64,000 nucleotides of DNA from Paenisporosarcina antarctica (GTDB taxonomy: Bacteria > Bacillota > Bacilli > Bacillales_A > Planococcaceae). This document shows, piece after piece, positions 36,189 through 46,230 of the stretch. The stretch is from contig NZ_CP038015.1 in NCBI RefSeq assembly GCF_004367585.1, positions 2,300,001 to 2,364,000 on the forward strand, read 5' to 3'. The position numbers and the translations under genes were made by a program. Position 1 is the first letter of the stretch, and every line of letters begins with the position of its first letter. The notes beneath the pieces are model-generated. The model was not told the DNA's origin. It saw only the letters and a list, made by a program, of their open reading frames with translations, and ran no database searches.

Positions 36189-37334
36189 TTATTCCTCATT
36201 TAATGGAATTTTAAACTTCATAATTGTTCCATTGCCAAGTGAGGATTTAACAATCATCTCACCCTTTAATAAATCAATACGTTCTTGCATTCCAATTAAT
36301 CCAAATGAGCTTTCTCGAACGAGACGTTGGTCAAATCCAGTTCCATTATCTTTTACAGTAACTGTTACCATTCTAGGAGTCCATTCAACATCTACCCAAA
36401 TGTTTTGACATTTACCATGTTTCGTCGCATTTGTTACGGATTCTTGTACTAAACGAAAAACAGCAATTTCAAAATTGGATATGAGCCTTCGCTGTTCTCC
36501 ATGTGAACGGAAGTTAATTTGGCAACCAGTATTATATTCTTCTATATTCATTAAGTATTTTCTGATGGTTGGCACTAGTCCTAAATCATCTAAAGCCATT
36601 GGTCTCAAGTCATAAATAATTCGTCGCACCTCTGTCAATGCAATTCGAACCATCAATTTTAAACTCGTTATTTCAACTAAAGCTTCATCTATTCCGTTTT
36701 CTCGGTATGTTCGTTCGATTAAGTCTGAACGCACTAGCACATTGGCCATCATTTGAGCAGGGCCGTCATGTATTTCTCGAGATAATCGCTTACGCTCTTC
36801 TTCTTGTGCTTCAATAATCTTTAAACTAAAATCTTGTTTAAGTTTGGCTGTCTCTAATGCTGGTCCCACATTTTTCAAATCAGATGTTAAGTAGTTGGTT
36901 ACTACATTTGCTTGCCCAGCCAGTTGATCCGCATGCAAAATGGAGTCGTTTAATTCATTTAAACGACGTTCTAAATCATCTCGACGTTCGTGTAATTGAC
37001 GATCTTCAGTTCGATTAATGGAAAGTTTAATTTGCAAATCATTTGCTTGTTCATATGCCTCTCGCACTTGCTCTTCTGTAAACGTGTTAAAATGCTTGGA
37101 CACATCACCAAGAGTTTTACGAGAAATACGTGTTTCTTCTACAAGCAAATCACCTTCTATTAAAACAGCAGCTAATTTTGAATGAACAATCTCCAATTCT
37201 TTTTGCATCTGTAATAAGCTTTGGCGATTTTGTTCGCTTATAATAAAGATATCGTTTTTGGAACGGTTCATCGTTTGAACCATTTGACTGAAAATATGAT
37301 TTAGTGAATTGATATCTACCTTTTTCCCAGACAT
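36189..37334 (-). CDS. degS: Cytosolic sensor histidine kinase DegS
   Basis: This 381-residue kinase lacks membrane segments. It has an N-terminal coiled-coil DegS sensor domain (about 1-165), HisKA_3 with His189 in EERKRLSREIHDGPAQ (same position as in B. subtilis DegS), and an HATPase domain (VQESVTNATKHG, VTVKDNGTGFD, FGLIGMQERIDLL). It is transcribed with degU. It is divergent from yvyE with about 180 bp between, as in B. subtilis. Confidence 0.96.
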   Translation of the reverse strand: MSGKKVDINSLNHIFSQMVQTMNRSKNDIFIISEQNRQSLLQMQKELEIVHSKLAAVLIEGDLLVEETRISRKTLGDVSKHFNTFTEEQVREAYEQANDLQIKLSINRTEDRQLHERRDDLERRLNELNDSILHADQLAGQANVVTNYLTSDLKNVGPALETAKLKQDFSLKIIEAQEEERKRLSREIHDGPAQMMANVLVRSDLIERTYRENGIDEALVEITSLKLMVRIALTEVRRIIYDLRPMALDDLGLVPTIRKYLMNIEEYNTGCQINFRSHGEQRRLISNFEIAVFRLVQESVTNATKHGKCQNIWVDVEWTPRMVTVTVKDNGTGFDQRLVRESSFGLIGMQERIDLLKGEMIVKSSLGNGTIMKFKIPLNEE

Positions 37335-37518
37335 CAGGTAGTCTCCTTTTTGTTCAAGTAACTGTTGGAAGAATCACGATCCAATCATTTTTCTTCTCTA
37401 CTATAGTATACGCCATATATGTCAATATTCCTGCAATGACTTGATTAATTATATCACTATATACATAAGAAATTATTAAAATTACATGACAACTAGATGT
37501 CATTAGGAGTGAATCAAT

Positions 37519-38151
37519 TTGAGAAAAGATTATTTTACTGTAAAAGGGTTAGGCGAATCAGAATTGATTATTCAAAAATCCCGTTTCCTAACCTATGTGA
37601 ACCGTGCTGAATCGGAACAACAAGCTCAAGCATTTATTCAAGAAATTAAATCACAACATAAATCTGCCAATCATAATTGCTCTGCTTATTTAATTGGAGA
37701 GCATGATTCTATTCAAAAAGCTAATGATGACGGGGAACCTAGTGGAACTGCTGGCGTTCCCATTCTTGAAGTATTAAAAAAACAAGGATTGAAAGATACA
37801 GTTGTCGTAGTAACAAGATATTTTGGTGGAATTAAATTAGGTAGTGGCGGCTTAATCCGTGCTTATGGCAAAGCAACTACTGAAGGTTTACAAGCATCCA
37901 GTATTGTGGAACGACGTCTTCACCTTTTAATGAAGGTATCTGTCGATTACTCGTGGCTTGGTAAAGTTGAGAATGAAATACGTAACTCCACGTATCCATT
38001 AAATCGAATAGATTATGCAGAATCTGTGGAACTATTTCTATATGTCCCCGTATTAATGGTAAAGTACTTTTTCGATTGGATAACAGAAATGACGAACGGA
38101 CAAGCTAATATCAAACAGCACTCACAAGATTTTCTCGAATTCGACATATAA
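37519..38151 (+). CDS. yvyE: YvyE/YigZ (IMPACT) family protein
   Basis: This 210-residue protein has an N-terminal IMPACT/UPF0029 domain (FTVKGLGESELIIQKSRFLT, DDGEPSGTAGVPIL, RYFGGIKLGSGGLIRAYGKA) and a C-terminal ferredoxin-like DUF1949 domain. The biochemical role is unsettled; a proline dipeptidase was once proposed for relatives. The start is TTG at 37519, with AGGAG 9 bp upstream. It lies between degS and the LCP gene as in B. subtilis. Confidence 0.92.
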   Translation: MRKDYFTVKGLGESELIIQKSRFLTYVNRAESEQQAQAFIQEIKSQHKSANHNCSAYLIGEHDSIQKANDDGEPSGTAGVPILEVLKKQGLKDTVVVVTRYFGGIKLGSGGLIRAYGKATTEGLQASSIVERRLHLLMKVSVDYSWLGKVENEIRNSTYPLNRIDYAESVELFLYVPVLMVKYFFDWITEMTNGQANIKQHSQDFLEFDI

Positions 38152-38164
38152 AATAACAAATCCT

Positions 38165-38193
38165 TTTACGGTTTTAATAAATCATTGTATAAT
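38165..38193 (+). promoter_or_regulatory. Promoter of the LCP gene
   Basis: TTTACG (38165-38170) and TATAAT (38188-38193) are 17 bp apart, located 88 bp upstream of the start codon. Confidence 0.6.
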
Positions 38194-38280
38194 GAATAGG
38201 AATGTAGTCAATTACACCTAACCAGCTACAATTGGCTTATTGTACATGTAGGATCATTTCCTACTCAAAGGAGAATTAAT

Positions 38281-39357
38281 TTGAATCGACAACAATATAA
38301 ATCGTCTAAAGGATCTTCATCAAATAAATCACTAATCATTAAAATCTCACTCTTGTTCATTACATCGTTACTTATTTGTATTACGGCTTACGGCATATTC
38401 TTAGTTAAAAAAGCGGAAAGTGCAGCCGATAGATCTTTAGAAAGCATTAATCGAGACAAATCTAGTTTGCGAGATGAAAAGGTAGAGCCTCTGGAAGATA
38501 ATATATCTATCTTATTTATTGGTGTTGATGATAGTTCAACACGTAATCAAGGTTCAAATACGCGCTCAGATGCGTTGCTTGTTGCCACTTTAAACAATGA
38601 GAGTAAATCAATTAAACTTTTAAGTATTCCTAGAGATTCTTACGTTTATATACCAGAAGTCGGCTATAAAGATAAGATTACACATGCCTATGCATTTGGA
38701 CAAACAGAGGCCACAATAGATACAGTAGAAACCATGCTTGATATTCCTATCGATTATTATGTACGATTGAACTTCGATGCTTTTATAGATATTGTTGATT
38801 CTCTTGGAGGTATCGAAGCCGATGTTCCTTATACATTAGTAGAACAAGATGCTCAAGATAAGAAATCAATTAACCTTGAAAAAGGATATCAAGAATTAAA
38901 TGGAGCGGAAGCTTTAGCCCTCGTGCGTACTAGAAAAAAGGATAATGATATCGAACGCGGAAAACGACAACAAATGGTTTTGGAAGCAATAATGAAAAAA
39001 TCAGTTTCTGCTTCTTCATTTACAAAGTATGGAGATTTAATTGATGCCGTTGGTGATAATATGAAAACAAACATGACTTTTAATGAAATGAAATCAATGT
39101 TTGAATATGGTAAAAACGGTATGCCTTCTATCGAACAGTTAAGTTTATTAGGGGCTGACGATACGAGCACTGGTATTTATTATTATCAGTTAAATGAAGA
39201 AAGTCTTGCGGAAATTAAAGACACCATGCAAAATCACTTAGAATACGAGTACAATCCAACAGAGTTAACTTCTGAAGATGAGACTTCGGAGTATTCAATT
39301 GAAACAGATGAACGCACCCACTCACATTCACAATCTGAAAGTACCGACCAGCCTTAA
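38281..39357 (+). CDS. tagV: LytR-CpsA-Psr glycopolymer ligase (TagV-like)
   Basis: This 358-residue protein has one N-terminal membrane segment (about 20-43) and an extracellular LCP domain (about 75-300). Core motifs are ILFIGVDDSSTRNQGSNTRSD, LLSIPRDSYVYIPEVG, KITHAYAFG and ALALVRTRKKDNDIERGKRQQ. LCP enzymes move wall glycopolymers from undecaprenyl carriers to peptidoglycan. Starts at TTG with AAGGAGA upstream. By order (degS-yvyE-this gene) it corresponds to B. subtilis TagV/YvhJ. There tagO is next, whereas here 22 kb intervene. The C-terminus is acidic and low complexity, ending in a His/Ser/Gln-rich tail. Confidence 0.9.
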   Translation: MNRQQYKSSKGSSSNKSLIIKISLLFITSLLICITAYGIFLVKKAESAADRSLESINRDKSSLRDEKVEPLEDNISILFIGVDDSSTRNQGSNTRSDALLVATLNNESKSIKLLSIPRDSYVYIPEVGYKDKITHAYAFGQTEATIDTVETMLDIPIDYYVRLNFDAFIDIVDSLGGIEADVPYTLVEQDAQDKKSINLEKGYQELNGAEALALVRTRKKDNDIERGKRQQMVLEAIMKKSVSASSFTKYGDLIDAVGDNMKTNMTFNEMKSMFEYGKNGMPSIEQLSLLGADDTSTGIYYYQLNEESLAEIKDTMQNHLEYEYNPTELTSEDETSEYSIETDERTHSHSQSESTDQP

Positions 39358-39399
39358 TTGGCCACTGAAAAACATACGTTTTTAATATTTATTTAATTG

Positions 39400-39443
39400 A
39401 AAAAGGCGACATTTCGTTCGATTTGAACGAAATGTCGCCTTTT
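39400..39443. terminator. Bidirectional terminator after the LCP gene
   Basis: A nearly perfect stem of about 19 bp, with GGCGACATTTCGTTC pairing around a 5-base loop, is flanked by A and T runs on both sides. Confidence 0.93.
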
Positions 39444-39630
39444 CTTTCGTATTTCTTACTCTGCTTCCTTCAGTAAGGGCATAATTCGTTTGAGGTTTAC
39501 GGCAAATATCACTATGGCTCATTGCATCTTCATACCATATAGACCTGCATATGATGCTACATTTACTCGTGTCGATGTTTAAACTCACTATGTTTTTCTG
39601 GAAAATAAATGGGAAAACTCTTGACTAATG

Positions 39631-39705
39631 GTAAGAAAGCTTTCATGTTCCTGCATCGCTACGCTAGCTTCGAAACATGAAAGCGCGCAGCAACGGAAAT
39701 CACCT
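39631..39705. repeat. Inverted-repeat element related to the 14.4-kb repeat
   Basis: GCTTTCATGTT (39640-39650) pairs with AACATGAAAGC (39675-39685), followed by ACGGAAATCACC. On the minus strand it begins GGTGATTTCCGT and carries GCAGGAACATG, close to GTTGATTTCCGT and GCAGGAGCACATG of the 14.4-kb element. The rest of 39444-39760 contains no intact gene. Confidence 0.5.
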
Positions 39706-39760
39706 ACACTAGTCCAAAAGCAAAGAAATTATAAATTAACTTTTTCAGTAGACTCGCCAT

Positions 39761-39797
39761 AATGAACCCCACATTCATCTTGAATGTGGGGTTCATT
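39761..39797 (-). terminator. Strong perfect hairpin after the subtilase gene
   Basis: A 17-bp perfect stem (AATGAACCCCACATTCA and complement) has a 3-base loop. The usual T-run is missing, so it may stabilise mRNA ends or terminate inefficiently. Confidence 0.65.
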
Positions 39798-39806
39798 ATT
39801 TATTTA

Positions 39807-42800
39807 TTAGTTACCTAAATATTTATCAAGTTCAGCCAAGACGCTATCAGGTACTGCTAATTTACCACCTAATACATCTACGTACTCAACTCCAAGTTTT
39901 TGTAAATGTTCACCAAGTTCTGGAGTAACATTTTTACCAACGATATATACGCCAGAACCTTCTTTAGCCGCTAATACTCCACCAGCTAAAGCATCCGCAA
40001 AGTTTACACCAGTTGATACATATACTCTCTTAGTTTCATCTGCAAAGAATTTTGAGATGGCAACTGAAGTAGCATAACGTGAAGAACCAGAGATACGGTG
40101 ACCGTTTGGTACAGAATTTAATACACTGTCGTTCACTGCTAGTTTACCACCGATCACGTAAGACTTCTCTACGCCAGCTTTTACTAATGCATCTTTTGTA
40201 ACTGCTGGTAACGATTTGTCACGTGTTAATAGGATTGGCATACCTTGCTCAGCCGCATAGCTAGAAACTGACAATGCATCTGGGAAGTTTAAGCCACTCG
40301 CAATTACAGCAGTATCGTATTTACCGAACTTGCTAGCAATTTTAGCAGCTGTTTCATAACGGTCTTTACCTGAAATACGCTCAACTACAATTCCTGATTG
40401 AGTTAATTTCTCTAAAACGTTTTTCGAAATCGCAGTTTCGCCACCAAGAACAACTACTTTAGAAGCGCCTAAACGTTTGATTTCATCATAAGTTGAAGCG
40501 GGTAATGAACTTGTTTTAGAAAGTAACAATGGACCACCATTCAGATGTGCTAATGGAACACCAGCTAATGCATCCGCATATTGATCTCCGCGAGCTAGAA
40601 CAACTGTTTCTGCTGATTCCCAACCTTTTTGGCTTACTTTTACTGCAGTTTCATAACGATCTGATCCTGAAATACGTTCAGCACGTAATTCTGATGCAGA
40701 GCGATCAACTTTAACTTCTTTCGTCACTTTATTTCCAGCAGCATCTTCAACAACTACATTGAATGAATTTACACCTTTAGCTAAATCAACTGTTACTGCT
40801 ACTTTTTCATCCGTAGGTGTAAGGAATTTCGTCTCATCAATGAATTCACGGTTAAAGACAACATCTCCATCCACAGTTACTTTAGCAGCGTTAAAGTTAT
40901 CTTTAACAAATATGTTGAAATCTAATTTCGCAACATCATTATTTACTACTGATGGAGCGTCATGACCAACCGTTGGTGCTGTAGTGTCAACGTAGATAGG
41001 ACGAGCAATTTCAAACGCGTTGCCATTTACATCGACTGCTTTGATCTTAATGTTTTTGTACCCATCTGTAGTAAAGGCTACTGTTGTTTCGAAATTGTAA
41101 ACTTTTTTCTCTGCGTCATAAGTAAACGCAACATCTTTGCCTTCAACAGTTAGAGTTGCAAGAGCTTCATCCTCCACGGTACCTTTTACTAATACATTTT
41201 TCGTATTGTAAAGACCTAATGCAGAAGGTGTCGCATCGCCTAAGAAAATAATAGGTAAGTTGTCATCACCAATTACGTTACCTTCATAACCTAAATTGTA
41301 TGCGTGATCGACAGGTACTACATCAATCGATTTTACATCTTTTGCTTCATATCCATAATCACCTAAGTTAACTTCCGTTTTAGATGCATCTAGATACGTT
41401 TTGCCAGTTACATCTACACCATTAATGTAAAGTGCATAGAATGCAGTACCGACACCTTCATCTGTAAATTTAAAATTAGCTACGTTAGTTTCAGCGTTAT
41501 ATGAGATTTCAGCTGTTGGAGCAACTGTATCTACATAAACCGGTAGTTTAGTTGACTGCCATTCAGCATTTTCATAGTCCACTTTAGCTTTAAGCTCGTA
41601 GTGGTATAAACCATCTACAACTGTTTCATTTTTAACTTTACCGTCCCAAATACGAGATTCATTGTAAGAGTACCAGCTACCAGTTCCACCATTGTAGTAG
41701 TTTTTGCGAACATCTTGTTCTTTATTAACTGAACGTAATTGATTCGCACCAGTGCTATCTAATACATTTGTTTCAAATTCTTTTGCGTTACGTAGTAAAG
41801 ATGGCAATGCAAGAACATCTTCCATTAATCCATCGTTATTTGGAGACATTACATATACTTCTTTTCCATCTACTTCAATCGTGTCTTGGAAATAGTTACC
41901 TTTGTCATTTAACATATTCGAGAAATTATTGAATTCGAATAGGTCTTGATAGAATTTATCGTCACCTTCAAAATCGTCAACGATCTCTGGACGGTCCCAC
42001 TCACCATAGAAGCCGATATATGGAACGACTAAATCAGGGTTTGTTACATCTTTACTATTGAATTTCAAGAAACCTTCAACGAATACGTCTTGTTCAATTG
42101 CTTTGAAGATGTCTTTTCCATCATTATTAAGTCCTGGAACTTTAGCGTCTGTTAAATCGATTGAAACCGTAACATCCACTTTACCATTTGCAGGAACTGT
42201 AACTGTTTCTGGTGCAGATACTTTCACGTCTTTTAAGTCACCAGACTGTAATTGGTTGTAGACAATTTCGCCATATTCTTCGAATCTATCAGCAAGTACT
42301 GAAGTGTCTACATCATACTCAACAGCTTTATCTGTTAAGTTTTCAGCTGTAACAGTCATGGTGAATGTTTTGCTTTGGAAATCTTTTACGTTTACTTTTG
42401 CTTCTCCAGTAGTTTTATCCGTTACGACAACTGGTGTGTTAACTGCAGCAAACAATTGCATCATACCTGCACCTTGACGTCGAGGAGAAACTTCACTACC
42501 GTCTAAACCTGTTGTAATATCAGCAGTGTTCATTAATAATTTTTTAGCCAAACGTGTACGTTGATCAGCTGTGTAACTGTCAAAGCGCGCATCACCTTTA
42601 AGGTATTGTTGAATTAATGCTGCACCACCTGCCACGTGTGGTGCCGCCATTGACGTACCGCTCATAACCGTATATTTATCGTCATTTACTGTTGAGTAAA
42701 TATTTCCACCTGGAGCTGAAAGTTCTGGTTTGAACTCTAAGTCTGGTGTTACTCCCCATGAAGTAAAGTCAGTTGAACGGCCTACTTCTGGATTTTCTTT

Positions 42801-44456
42801 TTTGTCAGTTTGGTTTACACCTAAAGTAACAGAACCACCATCCTTAAGAACTTCTTCAAGCGCTAAACCTTCAGCACGTGTTGATTTCATAAATGGAATA
42901 TCCCAGCCACCTTGGTCTTTGTAGAACACTGTAGATGTTGAGTTATATACGACAATTCCTGCAGCACCAGCTGCTGCTGCATTAATCGTTTTATCGACAA
43001 ATGTGAGTGCACCACGTTCAACAAGTACGACTTTGCCTTTAACATCGATTCCATCGTAGTCTGATTTAGCTCCTAATGCAGATTGATTTCCTGAAAACGC
43101 TTTCAAACTTACTACTTCTACTTCTCCAAGTGTTGTCCAATCATCTACACCGAAACCAGTGATTGATTGGCCATCACCTGATAATGTATGAGTAAACTCA
43201 TAAACTAAGTTTCCTGTTGCTGCAACTTGCACTGTGTCTTTGTTTAATCCAGGTGAACCAACTAAACCATAATCCGGATTTTGATAATATGGATTATCAT
43301 ATCCGTAGCCGATTGTACCTGAGTTACCCGCTGAAACAGATGCCACAATTCCATTTGCAACTGCTTTAGATATCGCTAAATCTTCTGCACTGTTTTCTTC
43401 ATAGAAAGAAGAAGTTGAACCTAAACTCATGTTCAATACATCTGCACCTAATTTAACTGCATCATCAATAGCCGCTAAATAAATATCAGAGAATGTTGAT
43501 GGGAAGTTCGGGTCATTACTGAAAACTTTCATACCAAGTAGTTGAGATTCTGGTGCAACCCCTTTGATACCACCGTTAGTCGTATCTCCGTTTGCTCCAA
43601 CAGTACCAGCAACATGCATACCATGCATTGATGCATCAGGACCGAGATCCTTAATCGTATCGTTTTGGTCATAGTAGTTATATGCAAAAGGAACTTTAGG
43701 CGTATAGAATTTACCAGTCAAACCTGAAGCCGTAACTTCAGCAGAAGTAAGTTCACCTGATGTTGTATTGGTTAACACAAAATCCTTATGATCTGGGTCG
43801 ATACCAGAGTCTATAACGGCCACAATCATTCCTTCACCTTTATACTTAGCGTCAGCCCAAGTTTGATAAGACTGAATAAAGTCATGACTTTTCGTCATAT
43901 CTGGCGTAACTTGTGGTTTTTCGTATTCATTCGCTAAATAAACTTTTTTTACATTCGGTAAACTTTCAATTTTCTTGACATCAGCAAAGCGAACTTGTCC
44001 ACTGAATCCGTTGAAAGTAGTTGTATAGTCAAACTGTGCATCGAAACCGATACCTCGAGAAGAAATTGTGTCTTTCAATGACTTATGAGCCTTTTTAAGA
44101 CTTGAATCAATTTTTGCTTTTTCTGTAGAAGATAATTCTTTGTAGAGTAAACCTTTTTCAGTTGCAACTTCAACAGCAGAAGATCCCTCTACTTCGACAA
44201 TAACGCGAACTTGATCGTTTTCTTTCAAATTAGCTTTTAAATCTTTTTTGTTTTCGAACTTTTTCTCCGAAAGTTGTTTCACAAGCTTTGCTTTTTCATT
44301 CGATAACACATTTAGCACTTTTGAATCTTTTTCAAGATTCGTACTTGGAGCTTTTGTGGTAGTTTGTGCCGAGACAAAAGAAACGTTGCTAAGTACAAGA
44401 CCTGTTGCTAAAAATGTAGATAGATACTTTTTCCATACTTTTGAACCATTTACCAA
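39807..44456 (-). CDS. Large secreted subtilisin-like protease with CWB2 wall anchor
   Basis: This 1549-residue protein starts at TTG (44456) with GGAGG 8 bp upstream; an ATG further up lacks a site. It has a signal peptide (about 1-30), an I9-type propeptide (about 80-180) and an S8 peptidase domain with Asp216 (AVIDSGIDPDH), His278 (MHGMHVAGT) and Ser602 (SGTSMAAPHVAGG). A PA insert (about 420-550) precedes the Ser. Fn3-like and Ig-like domains follow, then three CWB2 repeats at about 1245-1545 (ERISGSDRYETAV, ERISGKDRYETAA, HRISGSSRYATSV). It resembles cell-envelope proteinases (C5a-peptidase type). CWB2 repeats bind secondary wall polymer, so it is probably displayed on the surface. Confidence 0.93.
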   Translation of the reverse strand: MVNGSKVWKKYLSTFLATGLVLSNVSFVSAQTTTKAPSTNLEKDSKVLNVLSNEKAKLVKQLSEKKFENKKDLKANLKENDQVRVIVEVEGSSAVEVATEKGLLYKELSSTEKAKIDSSLKKAHKSLKDTISSRGIGFDAQFDYTTTFNGFSGQVRFADVKKIESLPNVKKVYLANEYEKPQVTPDMTKSHDFIQSYQTWADAKYKGEGMIVAVIDSGIDPDHKDFVLTNTTSGELTSAEVTASGLTGKFYTPKVPFAYNYYDQNDTIKDLGPDASMHGMHVAGTVGANGDTTNGGIKGVAPESQLLGMKVFSNDPNFPSTFSDIYLAAIDDAVKLGADVLNMSLGSTSSFYEENSAEDLAISKAVANGIVASVSAGNSGTIGYGYDNPYYQNPDYGLVGSPGLNKDTVQVAATGNLVYEFTHTLSGDGQSITGFGVDDWTTLGEVEVVSLKAFSGNQSALGAKSDYDGIDVKGKVVLVERGALTFVDKTINAAAAGAAGIVVYNSTSTVFYKDQGGWDIPFMKSTRAEGLALEEVLKDGGSVTLGVNQTDKKENPEVGRSTDFTSWGVTPDLEFKPELSAPGGNIYSTVNDDKYTVMSGTSMAAPHVAGGAALIQQYLKGDARFDSYTADQRTRLAKKLLMNTADITTGLDGSEVSPRRQGAGMMQLFAAVNTPVVVTDKTTGEAKVNVKDFQSKTFTMTVTAENLTDKAVEYDVDTSVLADRFEEYGEIVYNQLQSGDLKDVKVSAPETVTVPANGKVDVTVSIDLTDAKVPGLNNDGKDIFKAIEQDVFVEGFLKFNSKDVTNPDLVVPYIGFYGEWDRPEIVDDFEGDDKFYQDLFEFNNFSNMLNDKGNYFQDTIEVDGKEVYVMSPNNDGLMEDVLALPSLLRNAKEFETNVLDSTGANQLRSVNKEQDVRKNYYNGGTGSWYSYNESRIWDGKVKNETVVDGLYHYELKAKVDYENAEWQSTKLPVYVDTVAPTAEISYNAETNVANFKFTDEGVGTAFYALYINGVDVTGKTYLDASKTEVNLGDYGYEAKDVKSIDVVPVDHAYNLGYEGNVIGDDNLPIIFLGDATPSALGLYNTKNVLVKGTVEDEALATLTVEGKDVAFTYDAEKKVYNFETTVAFTTDGYKNIKIKAVDVNGNAFEIARPIYVDTTAPTVGHDAPSVVNNDVAKLDFNIFVKDNFNAAKVTVDGDVVFNREFIDETKFLTPTDEKVAVTVDLAKGVNSFNVVVEDAAGNKVTKEVKVDRSASELRAERISGSDRYETAVKVSQKGWESAETVVLARGDQYADALAGVPLAHLNGGPLLLSKTSSLPASTYDEIKRLGASKVVVLGGETAISKNVLEKLTQSGIVVERISGKDRYETAAKIASKFGKYDTAVIASGLNFPDALSVSSYAAEQGMPILLTRDKSLPAVTKDALVKAGVEKSYVIGGKLAVNDSVLNSVPNGHRISGSSRYATSVAISKFFADETKRVYVSTGVNFADALAGGVLAAKEGSGVYIVGKNVTPELGEHLQKLGVEYVDVLGGKLAVPDSVLAELDKYLGN

Positions 44457-44538
44457 AATAAATTCCTCCCTAGAGTTCCCTATTTGCAGCAGAGAAAATA
44501 AAGACTTTTTATTCAGTTTTATATTCCTCGCATTACAA

Positions 44539-44568
44539 ATCATACCAAATGGACCTTATCATGGTCAA
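44539..44568 (-). promoter_or_regulatory. Promoter of the subtilase gene
   Basis: The minus strand has TTGACC (44568-44563), an 18-bp spacer and TATGAT (44544-44539). This predicts a leader of about 75 nt. Confidence 0.6.
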
Positions 44569-44710
44569 TCTATTTTTTGATAATTTAATATATTGAAAAC
44601 CGCATTGTAATCAACGTGTAACTTAAAATTTATAGTGTTAAAGCTTAGAGTCTGTTAAAATTAACAATGGTAACTAGAAGGAATATAGTATCTTGTTCGG
44701 AGTGAACTTA

Positions 44711-46225
44711 TTGAAAAGAAATCTAACCATATCTGGTTTATTGCTCATATTAGCAACCCTCATATTAAAATTTTCAGGTCTTTTACGTGATATGGTTTTG
44801 GCCTATTATTTTGGAGATTCTAATGAAGCAAGTGCGTATTTAGTGGCATTTATATTGCCGAATATTTTCATTTTATTTTTTGCAACAGGAATGAAAAATA
44901 GTTTTGTACCGAGTTACATTTTAGCGACAATAAATAATAAATCTGAACATCACTTTTCACAAATAATGCGAGTTACTACCATATTTGGACTAAGTGTCAC
45001 AGCTATTGGCATTGTATTCTCGCCAATTATTTTGCCCAGAATGTATCCTGACTTTAATGCTGAAACAATACAGTTAACCATTACCGTAGCGACTATCTTT
45101 TTTGTGTCAATAACCTTCTCTGCAATGAATTCTGTGTATGAGGCATATTTGGATGCAGAAAGTCGCTATTCAATTTCTGTTTTCTCACAAACCATTGTGA
45201 TCACATCGTCCATATTATCAGCGATATTATTCTCACAACAAATAGGTATTTATGCTTTTGCATATGGTTATTTAGTTGGAGCAGTTCTCTCATTTTTAAT
45301 GAAGAAGTTTTTCTTTATCCCAAAAAATTCTCATACAATTGGTGGCAAGCTCGATAAAAACGAGATCAAACCATTTGTTATGATTTTTATTCCAGTAGGT
45401 ATTACAGTAATGGTTGGTCAAGTAAATCTCATTATTGATACCATTTTTGCTGGACAATTTGCAGAACAAGCTGTCTCTTATTTAAATTACGCCAAAAATA
45501 TTGTACATTTTCCACAAGCCATAATTGGTGTTACGATAGGAACCATTATTTTCCCAGTCCTTTCGAAGGCAGTAGCGAATAAAGATAAGCAACAGTTTAA
45601 CCGCAGTGTAGAAAAAGGATTAATACTTACACTCTTCTTAATACTTCCTGCAATTGCAGGAATGATGCTATTAATGGAAGAATTAATTGAGATTATATAT
45701 CAACGAGGGGCCTTCACAGCTCAAGCATCGTCGGCAACCGCTACTGTCGCTTATTTTTATGTTGGTTCTGTGTTATTTTTTAGTTTACAAAATACAATTA
45801 ATAAAGCTTTTTATGCAAAGCAAAATGGACATATTATTTTGCGAATTAGTATATTTTCAGTTTTCCTAAATATTGCACTTAACTTCCTATTTATATATTG
45901 GTTAAAATCGTATATTGGGATACCGCTAGCATCTTCAGTCATGGCCGCAGTTTATTTCGGTTTAAATATTATAGTCTATCAGAAAACAGAAGATCGCTTG
46001 AACTGGACGTATTTAATGAAAAGTATAGGAAAAATAGTACTCTCTTTAGCATTAATGGTTGCTATTTTAATGTTGTCGAGTACTTTGTTAAAAGATATGC
46101 ATCCTATAGTAAATATCTTAAGCACGAGCATTATTGGAGCAATCGTTTACCTGAGTTCCAGCTACATTCTTAAAATTGACGTGTTTTCTGATGTAGTTAA
46201 ACGATTTATGAAAAGGAGAGTGTAA
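44711..46225 (+). CDS. MurJ/MviN-type lipid-linked glycan flippase
   Basis: This 504-residue membrane protein has about fourteen hydrophobic segments and MOP-superfamily motifs typical of MurJ: FSGLLRDMVLAYYFGDSNEASAY, FVPSYILATIN and YQRGAFTAQASSATA. It could flip lipid II or, given its neighbours (deacetylase, polymerase, acetyltransferase), another undecaprenyl-linked glycan. The TTG at 44711 with CGGAG 8 bp upstream was chosen; an in-frame TTG six codons earlier is possible. It is first of a four-gene run with gaps of 4-13 bp. Functional assignment to MurJ proper versus a pathway-specific flippase is open. Confidence 0.85.
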   Translation: MKRNLTISGLLLILATLILKFSGLLRDMVLAYYFGDSNEASAYLVAFILPNIFILFFATGMKNSFVPSYILATINNKSEHHFSQIMRVTTIFGLSVTAIGIVFSPIILPRMYPDFNAETIQLTITVATIFFVSITFSAMNSVYEAYLDAESRYSISVFSQTIVITSSILSAILFSQQIGIYAFAYGYLVGAVLSFLMKKFFFIPKNSHTIGGKLDKNEIKPFVMIFIPVGITVMVGQVNLIIDTIFAGQFAEQAVSYLNYAKNIVHFPQAIIGVTIGTIIFPVLSKAVANKDKQQFNRSVEKGLILTLFLILPAIAGMMLLMEELIEIIYQRGAFTAQASSATATVAYFYVGSVLFFSLQNTINKAFYAKQNGHIILRISIFSVFLNIALNFLFIYWLKSYIGIPLASSVMAAVYFGLNIIVYQKTEDRLNWTYLMKSIGKIVLSLALMVAILMLSSTLLKDMHPIVNILSTSIIGAIVYLSSSYILKIDVFSDVVKRFMKRRV

Positions 46226-46230
46226 GGGAA

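Noticed and set aside
39382-39588. 68-residue minus-strand ORF after tagV
   Set aside because: It runs through the bidirectional terminator hairpin; a different frame shows the possible transposase relic instead.
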